NCBI GenBank assembly: GCA_964493015.1
Contig: CAZBLU010000008.1
Coordinates: 1 to 49,275, forward strand
Length of the DNA stretch: 49,275 nucleotides
Direction of reading: 5' to 3'
From: Caldimicrobium sp964493015
GTDB taxonomy: Bacteria; Desulfobacterota; Thermodesulfobacteria; Thermodesulfobacteriales; Thermodesulfobacteriaceae
Positions 8,930 through 17,959 of the stretch are shown in pieces. The notes under the pieces are model-generated. The model ran no database searches, had not been told where the DNA came from, and saw only the letters and a program-made list of their open reading frames with translations. A program made the position numbers and the translations under genes. Numbering within the stretch: position 1 is the stretch's first letter; each line of letters opens with the position of its first letter.

Positions 8930-9532
8930 ATGGCTTTTAAAGAATTGAGGGAAAGGCTAGCAAGATGGGAAAAGGAGAGTTCAAGACGGGAAAAAATTTT
9001 GTTAACTCTTCTAACTTTGGGCTTACCCATCTTTTTGTTTTATCAGTTTTATTACAATCCTTCCCAAGAAAAAATAAAAATCTTAGGAGAGGACATTAAG
9101 AGCCTTGAATTAGAAATTGCTAAGCTTGAATCTTTTGTTAAAAAAGAAAAAGAATTAACAACCCAGTTGAAGGAACGTAAAGTATTTTTAGAAGAGGTAA
9201 AATTAATTTTACCTACCGAGCAGGAGATACCTAAGCTTTTAAAAGATGTCTCTCTTACAGCCAAAAAAAATGGTTTAGAAATACTAAGTTTTACCCCAAA
9301 GGGAGAGGAAAAAAGAGATTACTATAATGTAATACCTTTTGACATACACCTAAAGGGCAATTTCTATGATATTTTAAAGTTTTTAAATGAAGTTGAGAGG
9401 CTTCCAAGATTAGTGAAACTTAACTCTATTGAATTACAACCGCAAGAAAAAGAAGAAAAATTAATCATGAAGGGTAATTTTATAACTTATAAATTTACTG
9501 GAGAACCTTTAGAAAAACAGGGAAAGAAATGA
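8930..9532 (+). CDS. pilO: Type IV pilus assembly protein PilO
   Basis: This is the PilN partner in the periplasmic alignment complex. A single membrane segment lies at about 24-43 (LLTLLTLGLPIFLFYQFY), followed by a coiled coil (EDIKSLELEIAKLESFVKK) and a ferredoxin-like periplasmic domain containing EQEIPKLLKDVSLTAKKNGL, typical of PilO. It has 200 residues. It starts directly after the pilN stop and overlaps pilP by 4 nt, so the products are translationally coupled and probably made in matched amounts. Confidence 0.87.
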   Translation: MAFKELRERLARWEKESSRREKILLTLLTLGLPIFLFYQFYYNPSQEKIKILGEDIKSLELEIAKLESFVKKEKELTTQLKERKVFLEEVKLILPTEQEIPKLLKDVSLTAKKNGLEILSFTPKGEEKRDYYNVIPFDIHLKGNFYDILKFLNEVERLPRLVKLNSIELQPQEKEEKLIMKGNFITYKFTGEPLEKQGKK

Positions 9533-9990
9533 AAAAATTATTATTAACCTTAGTCTGCCTCATTCTTTTCAACTCCTGTCAGAAGGAAAAAGAGATTAAG
9601 GTAGAAGGACCAAAACCCCATACACCTCTTGTAAAAGACGTAGAACTGGAAAAGTGGAGAGAAAGCCTTAAAAGAGAGAGTTATACAATAGATATAGCTA
9701 AGACCCCTAATCCCTTTATTAGCCCTAAGACTTATAATATCCTTGCCCAAAAAGAGGAAACCATTCCCCTTGAATTGGTAGGTATTCTTGATAAAAATGG
9801 CCAAAAAATGGCTCTTCTTCAAGATTCAACAAGGAGAGGATATATTGTTAAAAGAGGAGATAGGTTAGGCCATTCTTATATCAAAGAAATCGGAAATGAT
9901 TATTTAATAATTGAAGAAACGGTGGAAAATATCTTCGGAGTAAAAACCAAAAGATTAAGAAAAATAACCTTAAAAAAGGAGAGGTTGTAA
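9529..9990 (+). CDS. pilP: Type IV pilus lipoprotein PilP
   Basis: PilP is a periplasmic lipoprotein linking PilN/PilO to the secretin PilQ. A lipoprotein signal peptide ends in a FNSC lipobox with C17 as the acylated cysteine. A disordered, Lys/Glu-rich linker follows. The C-terminal beta domain has the family features TPNPFISP, PLELVGIL and GYIVKRGDRLG, the last of the type seen in PilP and GspC homology regions. It has 153 residues. It overlaps pilO by 4 nt and ends immediately before the pilQ ATG. Confidence 0.86.
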   Translation: MKKLLLTLVCLILFNSCQKEKEIKVEGPKPHTPLVKDVELEKWRESLKRESYTIDIAKTPNPFISPKTYNILAQKEETIPLELVGILDKNGQKMALLQDSTRRGYIVKRGDRLGHSYIKEIGNDYLIIEETVENIFGVKTKRLRKITLKKERL

Positions 9991-11808
9991 ATGACTAAAA
10001 AAAGGTTTATTTATATCTCTTATTTTCTTTTATTCTCGTTATTGATTTTTTCTCAATCACTATCTGCTACAACCAATTCGTTAACCAAAGTCTATTATAT
10101 TAAAGAACCGGTGGAAAGACTTATTTTTGAGTTTTCTGATAAACCTAAATATGAAATACAGAAAGAAGAGAAAAAACTCATTATCAAATTTTTAGATATA
10201 TCTATTAAAACTTCAGATTGGTTAAAAACGTTACCCAAAAATATTTTTAAAGAATATAATGTGGTATACGAAAAAAAAGATCTTTTAATTGAATTTATTA
10301 CACATAAAGAATTTAATTTTCAGGCTTCAACCTATGAAAATAAACTCCTACTTAATATAATTTGGGAAAAAGAAAATAAACCAGCTATGGCCGTAATAAG
10401 AGGAGATATAATTCAAACCTCATCAATAGATACCTTAGAATTACCTAAATACCAATATCCTTTACAGACATCTCTATCCAATGTGCAATTGCCTTTTACT
10501 AAAAAATATACAGGAACTCCTATTTCTGTTGATTTTCAAGAAGCCGATATACATGCAGTTTTGAGAATCTTAGCGGAGGTAGGAAACTTAAACATAGTGG
10601 TGAGTGATAAAGTCAAGGGAAATATAACTTTAAAATTAAAACAGGTCCCTTGGGATCAGGTATTAGATATAGTTCTGGCTAATAATGGGCTGGGCATGGT
10701 AAAGATAGGGAATGTCCTTAGAGTTGCCCCTTTAGACGAAATTAAAGCAGAAAGTGATAGGTATAAGGATTATCTTACTTCTTTAAAAGATATTCAGGAA
10801 AAGGGTCCTCTTATTACCAAAACTTTTCAACTAAGATACGTAAAAGGTGATGTAATTGTAGGTAAAATAAAAGAAATAATAACGAGTGATGGGAAAATAA
10901 CCTTTGAGCCATATTCCAATACACTTATAGTAAAGGATACAGAAAAAAATTTGGCGGAGATTGAGAAAATTATCAAAGAGATTGATAAACCAACCAAACA
11001 AGTCCTAATTGAGGCACGCATTGTGGAGATTCAAGATACCTATGCCCATAGACTGGGCATTAGATGGGGAGGCACAGCTTACAAGGGAACAGAGCACACT
11101 ATACTTGGGGTTGGTGGAAACCCAGCTTTTACTGTTGGAAACCCAGCTTATACCTATCCTGGCGGAATGGGACCTGGAACCTCCAATGTTACAATAAGTT
11201 TTCCCACTGGGGTTTTGGTTGACCTTGGCACAGCAGGGACCTCTAACCTTGGCTTTATCTTTGGCCATATAGGTAAAAGTGTTCTTTTGCTTGATGCTCA
11301 ACTATCCGCCTTAGAGACCCAAGGGGTTGCCCGTATTTTTGCCAGACCCAAAGTTTTGACCTTAGATCATCAAGAAGCTGAGATTAAACAGGGATATAAA
11401 ATTCCTTATTTACAGCTTACTCAATTCGGTGTAGCTACCACTCAGTTTATCGAGGCAGTATTAAGGCTTAAAGTTACCCCTCACGTAACTCCTGATAACA
11501 GATTGAATTTAGATGTGGAGGTGGAAAAAAGCACTCCTGATTGGGGTAGAGTAGTACAGGGTGTTCCTGCACTGATGACCAGATATGCCAAGACTAAGGT
11601 TCTTATTAATAGTGGGGATACCTTGGTAATTGGGGGTATAAAAACAGAGGATCTGGGGGAAAATCTTGATCAAGTGCCTGGATTATCTCAAGTACCAGGT
11701 TTAGGAGAAGCCTTTAAAAAAAGAGAGAAGGTTTCAGAAAAGACAGAACTTATGGTCTTCATCACTCCCAAAATAGTATCTGTGGAGATCCCAGGGGTTG
11801 ATTATTAA
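9991..11808 (+). CDS. pilQ: Type IV pilus outer-membrane secretin PilQ
   Basis: PilQ forms the outer-membrane channel through which the pilus passes. A signal peptide at about 1-27 (FIYISYFLLFSLLIFSQSL) is followed by an N-terminal AMIN-like beta domain. An STN/N0 domain comes next (VDFQEADIHAVLRILAEVG, near 185), then a NolW/N1 repeat (TFQLRYVKGDVIVGKI) and the secretin barrel (ARPKVLTLDHQEAEIKQG and GDTLVIGGIKTED). The length of 605 residues is on the short side, with only one AMIN-like domain. A glycine/proline-rich loop near residues 370-400 carries a short internal duplication. No pilin or PilB/PilT/PilC motor genes are in the window. Confidence 0.93.
   Translation: MTKKRFIYISYFLLFSLLIFSQSLSATTNSLTKVYYIKEPVERLIFEFSDKPKYEIQKEEKKLIIKFLDISIKTSDWLKTLPKNIFKEYNVVYEKKDLLIEFITHKEFNFQASTYENKLLLNIIWEKENKPAMAVIRGDIIQTSSIDTLELPKYQYPLQTSLSNVQLPFTKKYTGTPISVDFQEADIHAVLRILAEVGNLNIVVSDKVKGNITLKLKQVPWDQVLDIVLANNGLGMVKIGNVLRVAPLDEIKAESDRYKDYLTSLKDIQEKGPLITKTFQLRYVKGDVIVGKIKEIITSDGKITFEPYSNTLIVKDTEKNLAEIEKIIKEIDKPTKQVLIEARIVEIQDTYAHRLGIRWGGTAYKGTEHTILGVGGNPAFTVGNPAYTYPGGMGPGTSNVTISFPTGVLVDLGTAGTSNLGFIFGHIGKSVLLLDAQLSALETQGVARIFARPKVLTLDHQEAEIKQGYKIPYLQLTQFGVATTQFIEAVLRLKVTPHVTPDNRLNLDVEVEKSTPDWGRVVQGVPALMTRYAKTKVLINSGDTLVIGGIKTEDLGENLDQVPGLSQVPGLGEAFKKREKVSEKTELMVFITPKIVSVEIPGVDY
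11115..11149 (+). repeat. Two 14-bp direct repeats inside pilQ
   Basis: TGGAAACCCAGCTT occurs at 11115-11128 and again at 11136-11149. The period is 21 bp (7 codons), so the frame is kept and GNPAFTV is followed by GNPAYTY. The position falls in the Gly/Pro-rich loop between secretin strands, and a small in-frame duplication is the simplest explanation. Confidence 0.8.
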
Positions 11809-11835
11809 GAAGTTTAATTAGTTTTTTCTAACCCC

Positions 11836-11863
11836 TTGTCTTATTCGTGGATTAAAATAGAAT
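11836..11863 (+). promoter_or_regulatory. Promoter ahead of plsY
   Basis: TTGTCT (11836-11841) and TAGAAT (11858-11863) are spaced by 16 bp. The -10 ends six bases before the plsY ATG at 11870, again predicting a leaderless or nearly leaderless transcript. There is no Shine-Dalgarno sequence in the intervening bases. Confidence 0.45.
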
Positions 11864-11869
11864 TAGAAC

Positions 11870-12484
11870 ATGAAGTTTAGCTATCTTATTTTCTTTTTCT
11901 TAGCCTATCTTCTTGGTTCTATCCCTTTTGCTTTATTAATTAGCCTTCCTCAAGGAGTAGATCCCAGAAAGGCAGGAAGTGGTAACCCTGGAGCCACTAA
12001 TGTGGCAAGGCTTTTAGGTAAAAAATGGGGCCTTCTGACCTTTCTCGGTGACGCTGGAAAAGGTATCTTGGTCCTAATTATTGTGAGATTAACCGTCTCA
12101 GAAAATTTTGCAGAAAACCCCTCGCTCTATGCTGGAGTAGCCTTTTTTGCTGTTTTAGGTCATCTTTTTTCTCTCTATCTCAAATTTAAAGGAGGAAAAG
12201 GAGTAGCCACCACTATAGGAACCTTTCTAATACTTACTCCTAAGGCCCTCCTTTTAACCCTGATTGTCTTCTTTTTTACTGTCTATTTTTCAGGTTTTGT
12301 CTCCCTTGGATCTATCTTGGCTGTTAGTTTACTTCCTTTATTAATCTATTTATTTAAATATCCGAATGAATATGTATATAGTTCTTTGGGACTTGCTTTT
12401 TTGATAATTATAAAACACAAAGAAAATATCAAAAGACTATTAAAAGGAGAAGAAAAAACCTGGAAAAAGGAAAAAAATGTTTGA
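11870..12484 (+). CDS. plsY: Acyl-phosphate:glycerol-3-phosphate acyltransferase PlsY
   Basis: PlsY is an integral membrane enzyme that transfers acyl chains from acyl-phosphate to sn-glycerol-3-phosphate, the first step of phospholipid synthesis in most bacteria. The three signatures are all present: LLGSIPFALL, the glycine-rich GSGNPGATNVAR motif, and GHLFSLYLKFKGGKGVAT. It has five or so hydrophobic segments in 204 residues, as expected. The 3' end overlaps the FapA-like gene by 8 bp. Confidence 0.95.
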   Translation: MKFSYLIFFFLAYLLGSIPFALLISLPQGVDPRKAGSGNPGATNVARLLGKKWGLLTFLGDAGKGILVLIIVRLTVSENFAENPSLYAGVAFFAVLGHLFSLYLKFKGGKGVATTIGTFLILTPKALLLTLIVFFFTVYFSGFVSLGSILAVSLLPLLIYLFKYPNEYVYSSLGLAFLIIIKHKENIKRLLKGEEKTWKKEKNV

Positions 12485-13898
12485 TCGAAAGGAAGCAAAG
12501 GAAATTGGTATATATTTTCAAGACTATGTCTTTAAAGTCTCAGAGGATGACCTTATAGTCTACTTAGATACCCCTTTAATTAGCTCTGAGGAGAAAAAAA
12601 AGTTTGGGGAAACCTGGCCCTCAATCAAGGCTTATTTATCCGAGGGTGGCCTTAAGCTTCTTCTGGATTATCCTGAAGAAAGTGATGACAAAATCATTGT
12701 TGCTAAGGGGCATTTACCAAAGGAGGGCTCACCAGAGAAAATTGAATTATTACCAAAGTTTAGTAGACTAAGAGAAAGGGGAGATGTAGAGGAGTTTGAG
12801 ATTGCACAAAAGGAAGATTTGCGAGAGAGATTCCAAAAAATTATCTGTGCGGAAAAAGATGAAGCCATTGCTAAGTGGTATCCTGCCCTTCCACCAACTC
12901 CTGGGATTAATGTATGGGGAGACCCCATTGAACCGCCCCCTTTAAAAATGGAAAAAGATTTTCAGCTTGGCCCTAATCTTTATTTAGATGAAAAGGATCT
13001 CCACATCAAGGCACGAACCTCTGGAGTAGTTACCTTTGAAAAGGGAGTTCTTGACATCCATCCTGAGTATGTCTTAAAAGGTGATGTAAGTTATAATACA
13101 GGGAATATTCACTTCATAGGTAACAAATTGGTCATTAATGGGGATATAAAGTTTGGTTTTACGGTTACTTGTAGAGGTGATATGGAATTAAGGGGTTGTA
13201 CGGAAAACAAGACCCGTATCGAGGTGGAGGGAAATTTTATCTCCGAAGGTATCTTGCGTGGGGAGGAAACTTTAGTTAAGGTAAAAGGAGCGGCAAAGAT
13301 AAAGGGAGTGGAATTTGCCAATCTTGAAATCTGGGGGGATTTAATTATTAAAGATTATCTTGTTTTTTCAAATACCCTTGTCTATGGTCATATTTTAGCT
13401 ACTGAGGGCAAAGGTATAATCTATGGAGGAAAGGTTCAAGCTTTAGGTAATATTGAGGCTAAGATTGTAGGACATCCAGCCCAGACCAAAACAGAGCTAT
13501 TAGCAGGTTATAGACCAGATATCATTGATGAATATTTACGACTATCCGAAAAAGAGCTTCTTTACGCGGAAAATTTAAAAAAAATTAATTATGGTCTTGA
13601 ACTTTCCAAAAAGCTTAGAGAAGAAGGAAGAATTTCTCGAAATCGAGAAAAAATAATTGAAAAACTTATCACTGAAAAGGCAAAGTTAGAGAAATATTTA
13701 GAGGATATAAGGGAAACTTTGAACAATCTTCGTGCAAATTTACAGGATTTGAGAAAAAGTAAAATAAGAATTTGGCAAAAGATATATCCAAATGTTATCC
13801 TTGGTATAGCAGATTATAAATATACAGTAGATACAGAGAGCAATGGGCCTATTACTTATTATTTAGAAGATAGCTCTATTAAGGTAAAAAAGGACTAA
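12477..13898 (+). CDS. FapA-like (DUF342) beta-solenoid protein
   Basis: This 473-residue protein has the FapA/DUF342 architecture. The variable N-terminal third is followed by the hallmark TPGINVWGDPIEPPP (about residues 139-153). A right-handed beta-solenoid of short glycine-containing repeats comes next (VLKGDVSYNTGNIHFIGN, INGDIKFGF, GIIYGGKVQA). The C-terminal part is a Lys/Glu-rich coiled coil (about 350-440). FapA was named for an effect on flagellar assembly or polar protein positioning, but the family is widespread and its biochemical role is unclear. No flagellar genes are visible. It sits between plsY and a coiled-coil hypothetical gene, one base ahead of the latter. Confidence 0.75.
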   Translation: MFDRKEAKEIGIYFQDYVFKVSEDDLIVYLDTPLISSEEKKKFGETWPSIKAYLSEGGLKLLLDYPEESDDKIIVAKGHLPKEGSPEKIELLPKFSRLRERGDVEEFEIAQKEDLRERFQKIICAEKDEAIAKWYPALPPTPGINVWGDPIEPPPLKMEKDFQLGPNLYLDEKDLHIKARTSGVVTFEKGVLDIHPEYVLKGDVSYNTGNIHFIGNKLVINGDIKFGFTVTCRGDMELRGCTENKTRIEVEGNFISEGILRGEETLVKVKGAAKIKGVEFANLEIWGDLIIKDYLVFSNTLVYGHILATEGKGIIYGGKVQALGNIEAKIVGHPAQTKTELLAGYRPDIIDEYLRLSEKELLYAENLKKINYGLELSKKLREEGRISRNREKIIEKLITEKAKLEKYLEDIRETLNNLRANLQDLRKSKIRIWQKIYPNVILGIADYKYTVDTESNGPITYYLEDSSIKVKKD

Positions 13899-13899
13899 T

Positions 13900-14643
13900 A
13901 TGAAACCCTGGGAAGATATTGCTGATGTCTTAAGCACGGAAATAAAAAGAGAGTTAGCTGAGGCCTATTTTTCGGAAAAATTAGCTTTAGAGGAGAGTTG
14001 GGAAGAATATAAGAGGGAATTAAAATCCTTAGACAAGCTTGAAGAAGCTCTAATTCTCAATGCCTGCAGACTTATGTTAATGTTAGGAGATGAGGAGCTT
14101 TGGGATGAATTTGAGGCGATTACCAATTTTTCCTTAAAAAAATGTTATCATCCCCAAATTATTGCCTCAAGTTATATCAAAAAAACCCTTTTTGAAAAAT
14201 TAGGCAAAAAACCCTTTGCTTTCACCTCCAAAAATCGTTTTGTAAAGCTTTTCCTTAATATTTATGAGGATCTAATTAAAGCTTACCAGGCCTATGAGAA
14301 AAAAAAGGATGATCTTGAAAATTTATATGAAGAGCTAAAAAAAGAGACGGAAAGTTTTTACAGAAGGTATGATTTAAGTCAAATACTCGGTTTTTTTAGT
14401 AGACTTGAAGGGGCCTCCCTTGAACTCGGACCTATAGAGAAAAAAGAAAAGGTCTATGAAGAAATTTCTTCAACTTTAAAGATTTCGCTTCCTGAAAGCC
14501 CAGCAGAAAAAACCGAAGCCTATAATGAACCCAAATCCCTAAATCAAATTAGTAATGATCTAAGAAAACTTGCTAAAAGTGCCTTTGAACACCATCAAGA
14601 ATATGCCAAGGAATTATTAAGTCTTGCTGCTAAAAAAGGTTAA
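13900..14643 (+). CDS. Hypothetical coiled-coil protein
   Basis: I do not recognise this 247-residue protein. It is soluble, acidic/lysine-rich and almost entirely helical. Two long heptad-like stretches stand out (about 20-55 and 120-155, for example KKKDDLENLYEELKKETE). A low-complexity Pro/Glu/Ser linker near 195-215 leads to a short helical tail. No signal peptide or membrane span is present. Only one base separates it from the FapA-like gene, and the next gene, tilS, begins inside its 3' end. This placement suggests a partner of the FapA-like protein, which is inference only. Confidence 0.6.
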   Translation: MKPWEDIADVLSTEIKRELAEAYFSEKLALEESWEEYKRELKSLDKLEEALILNACRLMLMLGDEELWDEFEAITNFSLKKCYHPQIIASSYIKKTLFEKLGKKPFAFTSKNRFVKLFLNIYEDLIKAYQAYEKKKDDLENLYEELKKETESFYRRYDLSQILGFFSRLEGASLELGPIEKKEKVYEEISSTLKISLPESPAEKTEAYNEPKSLNQISNDLRKLAKSAFEHHQEYAKELLSLAAKKG

Positions 14644-15988
14644 AAAAACCATTGAGGAATATAAACTTTTACATAAAGGCGACAGGATCTTAGTAGGGGT
14701 CTCCGCAGGTCTAGATTCCATTTCCCTTTTGGAAAGTCTATATCTCCTAAAAGAGGAATATGATCTATCCATATATGTTTCTCATTATGACCATAAAATA
14801 AGAAAGGACTCCCATAAAGATGCTCTTTTTGTATATGAATTTTGTCTAAAAAGAGGTATACCTCTTTTTATAACAGCCTCCCCTGTACCTCTTTATGCCA
14901 AAAGGGAAAGAATAAGTCTTGAAATGGCAGGAAGAGAACTTAGATATAATTTATGGTATTCTTTAGCGAAAAAATATGATTTTCACAAAATTGCTCTTGC
15001 CCATCACTTGGATGATCTGATTGAAGAGGTCTTGCTTAAATTGATCAAAGGAACAGGGAAAAGGGGATTAGCAGGTATTCCTATTAAAAGGGAGGATCTC
15101 ATTATAAGACCCTTTCTCTTTGTAAGTAAAGAGGAAATAAAAAATTTTGCTGTAGAAAGAGGCTTATCTTGGAGAGAGGATCCCACCAATAAGGATCTCC
15201 GTATTCCTCGCAACAAAATTAGGCACATTCTTATTCCTTTTTTAGAGGAGAATTTTAATCCTAATATAAGGGAAACCCTTAAAAGAACTGTGATGATTCT
15301 CGAAGAAGAGGAAGAACTAATTGAGAAGGAAGCTATAGAAAATTTTGCCAAGATAAAGTCCTATTGGGAGGATGATCTCATTTTAAAAATCTCGGATTTA
15401 AAATTGCTTCCTTCGGTTATGAGAAGAAGGATCTATTTCCTTGCTTTCAAGGAAGTAGGAATACCTCTATTAAGAATAACCTCTAAACACCTAAGCTCCC
15501 TTGAGGCCCTGATAATCAAACAATCAAAGGGGCCTATCTATTTACCAGGTAATTTCCTGGCTTATCGGGGACCAGGATACTTAAGATTTACAAAAAAGGT
15601 TTTTACTTTCCCCTATTTCGAATTAAAAATAGAAAGGCCTGATACCTATACCCTTCCCATTGGTAAAATTAAGGTCTCTATTATAGAGAAAGAAAAAAGA
15701 CCGCCTCAGCATCCCTTAAACTTTCAATTATCAGGAGATAAACCACTCTTTCCCCTGCTTTTTAGAAAAAGAAAGCCAGGAGATAGGATTTATTTCCCTG
15801 GAATAGGCCATAAAAAACTGAAAAAATTTTTACAAGAAAAAAGGGTTCCCTCCTACTTAAGAGATAGCCTTTTGGTTATTGAACGGGAAAACCAGATTAT
15901 TGGTGTTTGGAATGTTTATATTCATCCTGAATATCTCGTAAGAGATGATACAAAGAATGTCTTACTTCTGGAACTCCTAAAAGAATAA
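14624..15988 (+). CDS. tilS: tRNA(Ile)-lysidine synthetase TilS
   Basis: TilS ligates lysine to C34 of the CAU-anticodon tRNA(Ile) so that it reads AUA, using ATP. The PP-loop is present as SAGLDS at residues 27-32 (usual form SGGxDS, here with Ala and Leu). HHLDDLIEEVLLKLIKGTG, GLSWREDPTN and RNKIRHILIP are diagnostic of the family. The C-terminal substrate domain ends with FRKRKPGDRIYFPG and the KKLKKFLQEKRVP motif. The 454-residue length is normal. The start is a TTG at 14624, inside the previous gene; only this choice keeps the usual 25-residue lead before the PP-loop. Frequent ATA codons in the window make the enzyme essential to the host. Confidence 0.92.
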   Translation: MLLKKVKKTIEEYKLLHKGDRILVGVSAGLDSISLLESLYLLKEEYDLSIYVSHYDHKIRKDSHKDALFVYEFCLKRGIPLFITASPVPLYAKRERISLEMAGRELRYNLWYSLAKKYDFHKIALAHHLDDLIEEVLLKLIKGTGKRGLAGIPIKREDLIIRPFLFVSKEEIKNFAVERGLSWREDPTNKDLRIPRNKIRHILIPFLEENFNPNIRETLKRTVMILEEEEELIEKEAIENFAKIKSYWEDDLILKISDLKLLPSVMRRRIYFLAFKEVGIPLLRITSKHLSSLEALIIKQSKGPIYLPGNFLAYRGPGYLRFTKKVFTFPYFELKIERPDTYTLPIGKIKVSIIEKEKRPPQHPLNFQLSGDKPLFPLLFRKRKPGDRIYFPGIGHKKLKKFLQEKRVPSYLRDSLLVIERENQIIGVWNVYIHPEYLVRDDTKNVLLLELLKE

Positions 15989-16014
15989 AGCCCATATACT
16001 CTTTGGTAAAAAGA

Positions 16015-16042
16015 TTGATTTTAAAAGATTTTGTTATAAATT
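16015..16042 (+). promoter_or_regulatory. Possible promoter of ftsH
   Basis: TTGATT (16015-16020) and TAAATT (16037-16042) are 16 bp apart in the 103-bp gap after tilS, predicting a leader of about 40 nt. The gene has a strong Shine-Dalgarno sequence, AAGGGAGG (16076-16083), eight bases before the ATG, unlike the leaderless-looking genes nearby. Confidence 0.3.
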
Positions 16043-16091
16043 TTTAAGTTAGGATATCTCTGAAATGGGAGAGTCAAGGGAGGTTTTTTAG

Positions 16092-17885
16092 ATGAAGAGT
16101 TTATTCAAAGGGTTATTTATCTGGATAATATTTGGAGCCCTAATTCTTTTGGCTTATAATTTCCTCTTTACGGAGTCTGCTTTCTATTCAAGTCTAAATC
16201 TCAGTTATTCAGATTTTCTGGAAAAGGTGGAAAGGGGGGAAATAAAAGAGATAATCGTTGAGGGCAGAAAGGTAACTGGGAAGCTTCTTAATGGGAAAGA
16301 CTTTGTCACTCATATTTTACCTGAAGATAGAGAATTATTTACGCTTCTTAAAAGACAGGGAGTTAAGATCTATGTAAGACCAGAGGCCCAAAGCAACTGG
16401 ATGACAACCTTTCTTGTTTCCTGGCTACCCTTCCTTATACTTATTTTTCTTTGGATACTCTTTATGAGACAGATGCAACCAGGCAATAAACCCTTTTCCT
16501 TTGCCAGATCCCGTGCCAAACTTATAAAGGAGGGAGAAAGTAAGGTAACCTTTAAGGATGTAGCTGGAGTTGAAGAGGCCAAAGAGGAACTTCAAGAAGT
16601 GGTGGAATTTTTGAAAAATCCACAAAAATTTACCAAATTGGGAGCAAGAATACCCAAGGGCATTCTTTTAGTGGGGCCTCCTGGCACAGGGAAAACCCTT
16701 TTGGCAAAGGCTATTGCTGGCGAGGCAGGAGTCCCCTTCTTTAGTATCAGTGGTTCAGATTTCGTGGAAATGTTTGTAGGAGTTGGAGCTGCCAGGGTTA
16801 GGGATCTCTTTTCTCAGGCTAAGCAACATGCCCCTTGCATAATATTCATTGATGAAATTGATGCGGTAGGTAGAATGAGAGGAGCAGGTCTTGGTGGGGG
16901 GCATGACGAACGAGAACAAACGCTAAACCAACTCTTAGTGGAAATGGACGGTTTTGATACAGCAGAAGGGATAGTAGTTATTGCAGCAACCAACAGACCT
17001 GATATTTTAGATCCAGCCCTTCTTAGGCCTGGTCGCTTTGACAGACAGGTGGTTGTCCCTCCTCCAGATGTCAACGGACGATATGCCATATTGAAACTCT
17101 ATGCCCAGAAATTTAAATTAGCCGAAGATACAGATCTTATAGCTATAGCTAAGAGTACACCAGGCTTTACAGGAGCAAATCTTGAAAATCTTATGAATGA
17201 GGCAGCTTTAATTGCTGCTAAGAAGGGAAAAGCCTCTATTGATATGGAAGATTTAGAGGAGGCCAAAGATAAAATCCTTATGGGTAAGGAAAGGAGAGGT
17301 ATGGCCTTGAGTGAAGAGGAAAAGAAAATTATCGCCTATCATGAGGCAGGACATGCCTTAGTTGCCTACTACCTACCTGATCCCGATCCTGTTCATAAAA
17401 TAAGCATTATACCTCGAGGCCAAGCTTTGGGAGTAACTCAACAACTACCCCTTGATGATAGGCACATATATACCGAAGATTATCTCCTAAAAAAGATTAC
17501 CGTGTTATTAGGAGGAAGAGTTAGCGAGGAAGAGGTCTTTCAAAAATTGAGCACAGGAGCAAGAGATGATCTAAGAAGGGCTACTCAAATTGCTAAGAAA
17601 ATGATTTGTGAGTTTGGCATGAGTAAATATCTTGGTCCCTTAACTTATGGAAAATCAGAAGAACCTATCTTTTTGGGTAAAGAGATGTTCCAGATAAAGG
17701 ATTATTCAGAAGAGACTGCTAAAATCATTGATTTAGAGGCTAAAGAAATTATTCAAAAATGCTATGAAAGGGCAAGAGAGATTATTACTCAATACAAAGA
17801 TAAACTTCACTTGGTAGCCAAAACCCTTTTAGAAGAAGAAACCATAGATGCTGAAAAATTTAAGTTGCTCCTGCAGGAAAATTAA
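16092..17885 (+). CDS. ftsH: ATP-dependent zinc metalloprotease FtsH
   Basis: FtsH is a membrane-anchored hexameric AAA+ protease that degrades misfolded membrane proteins and regulatory substrates. Two transmembrane segments lie at about 6-24 and 103-122 with a periplasmic domain between. The AAA+ module has Walker A GPPGTGKT (195-202, K201), Walker B IIFIDEIDAVG and the SRH TNRPDILDPALLRPGRFD. The zinc-binding HEAGH motif has H417, E418 and H421. The length of 597 residues is typical. A strong Shine-Dalgarno sequence precedes the start. Confidence 0.97.
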   Translation: MKSLFKGLFIWIIFGALILLAYNFLFTESAFYSSLNLSYSDFLEKVERGEIKEIIVEGRKVTGKLLNGKDFVTHILPEDRELFTLLKRQGVKIYVRPEAQSNWMTTFLVSWLPFLILIFLWILFMRQMQPGNKPFSFARSRAKLIKEGESKVTFKDVAGVEEAKEELQEVVEFLKNPQKFTKLGARIPKGILLVGPPGTGKTLLAKAIAGEAGVPFFSISGSDFVEMFVGVGAARVRDLFSQAKQHAPCIIFIDEIDAVGRMRGAGLGGGHDEREQTLNQLLVEMDGFDTAEGIVVIAATNRPDILDPALLRPGRFDRQVVVPPPDVNGRYAILKLYAQKFKLAEDTDLIAIAKSTPGFTGANLENLMNEAALIAAKKGKASIDMEDLEEAKDKILMGKERRGMALSEEEKKIIAYHEAGHALVAYYLPDPDPVHKISIIPRGQALGVTQQLPLDDRHIYTEDYLLKKITVLLGGRVSEEEVFQKLSTGARDDLRRATQIAKKMICEFGMSKYLGPLTYGKSEEPIFLGKEMFQIKDYSEETAKIIDLEAKEIIQKCYERAREIITQYKDKLHLVAKTLLEEETIDAEKFKLLLQEN

Positions 17886-17959
17886 GGAAACTTAGCTCTA
17901 ATAATTCTTACATAACCAGATTGCAATTAAAATGACTTCAATATCCTGGGGATACAACC

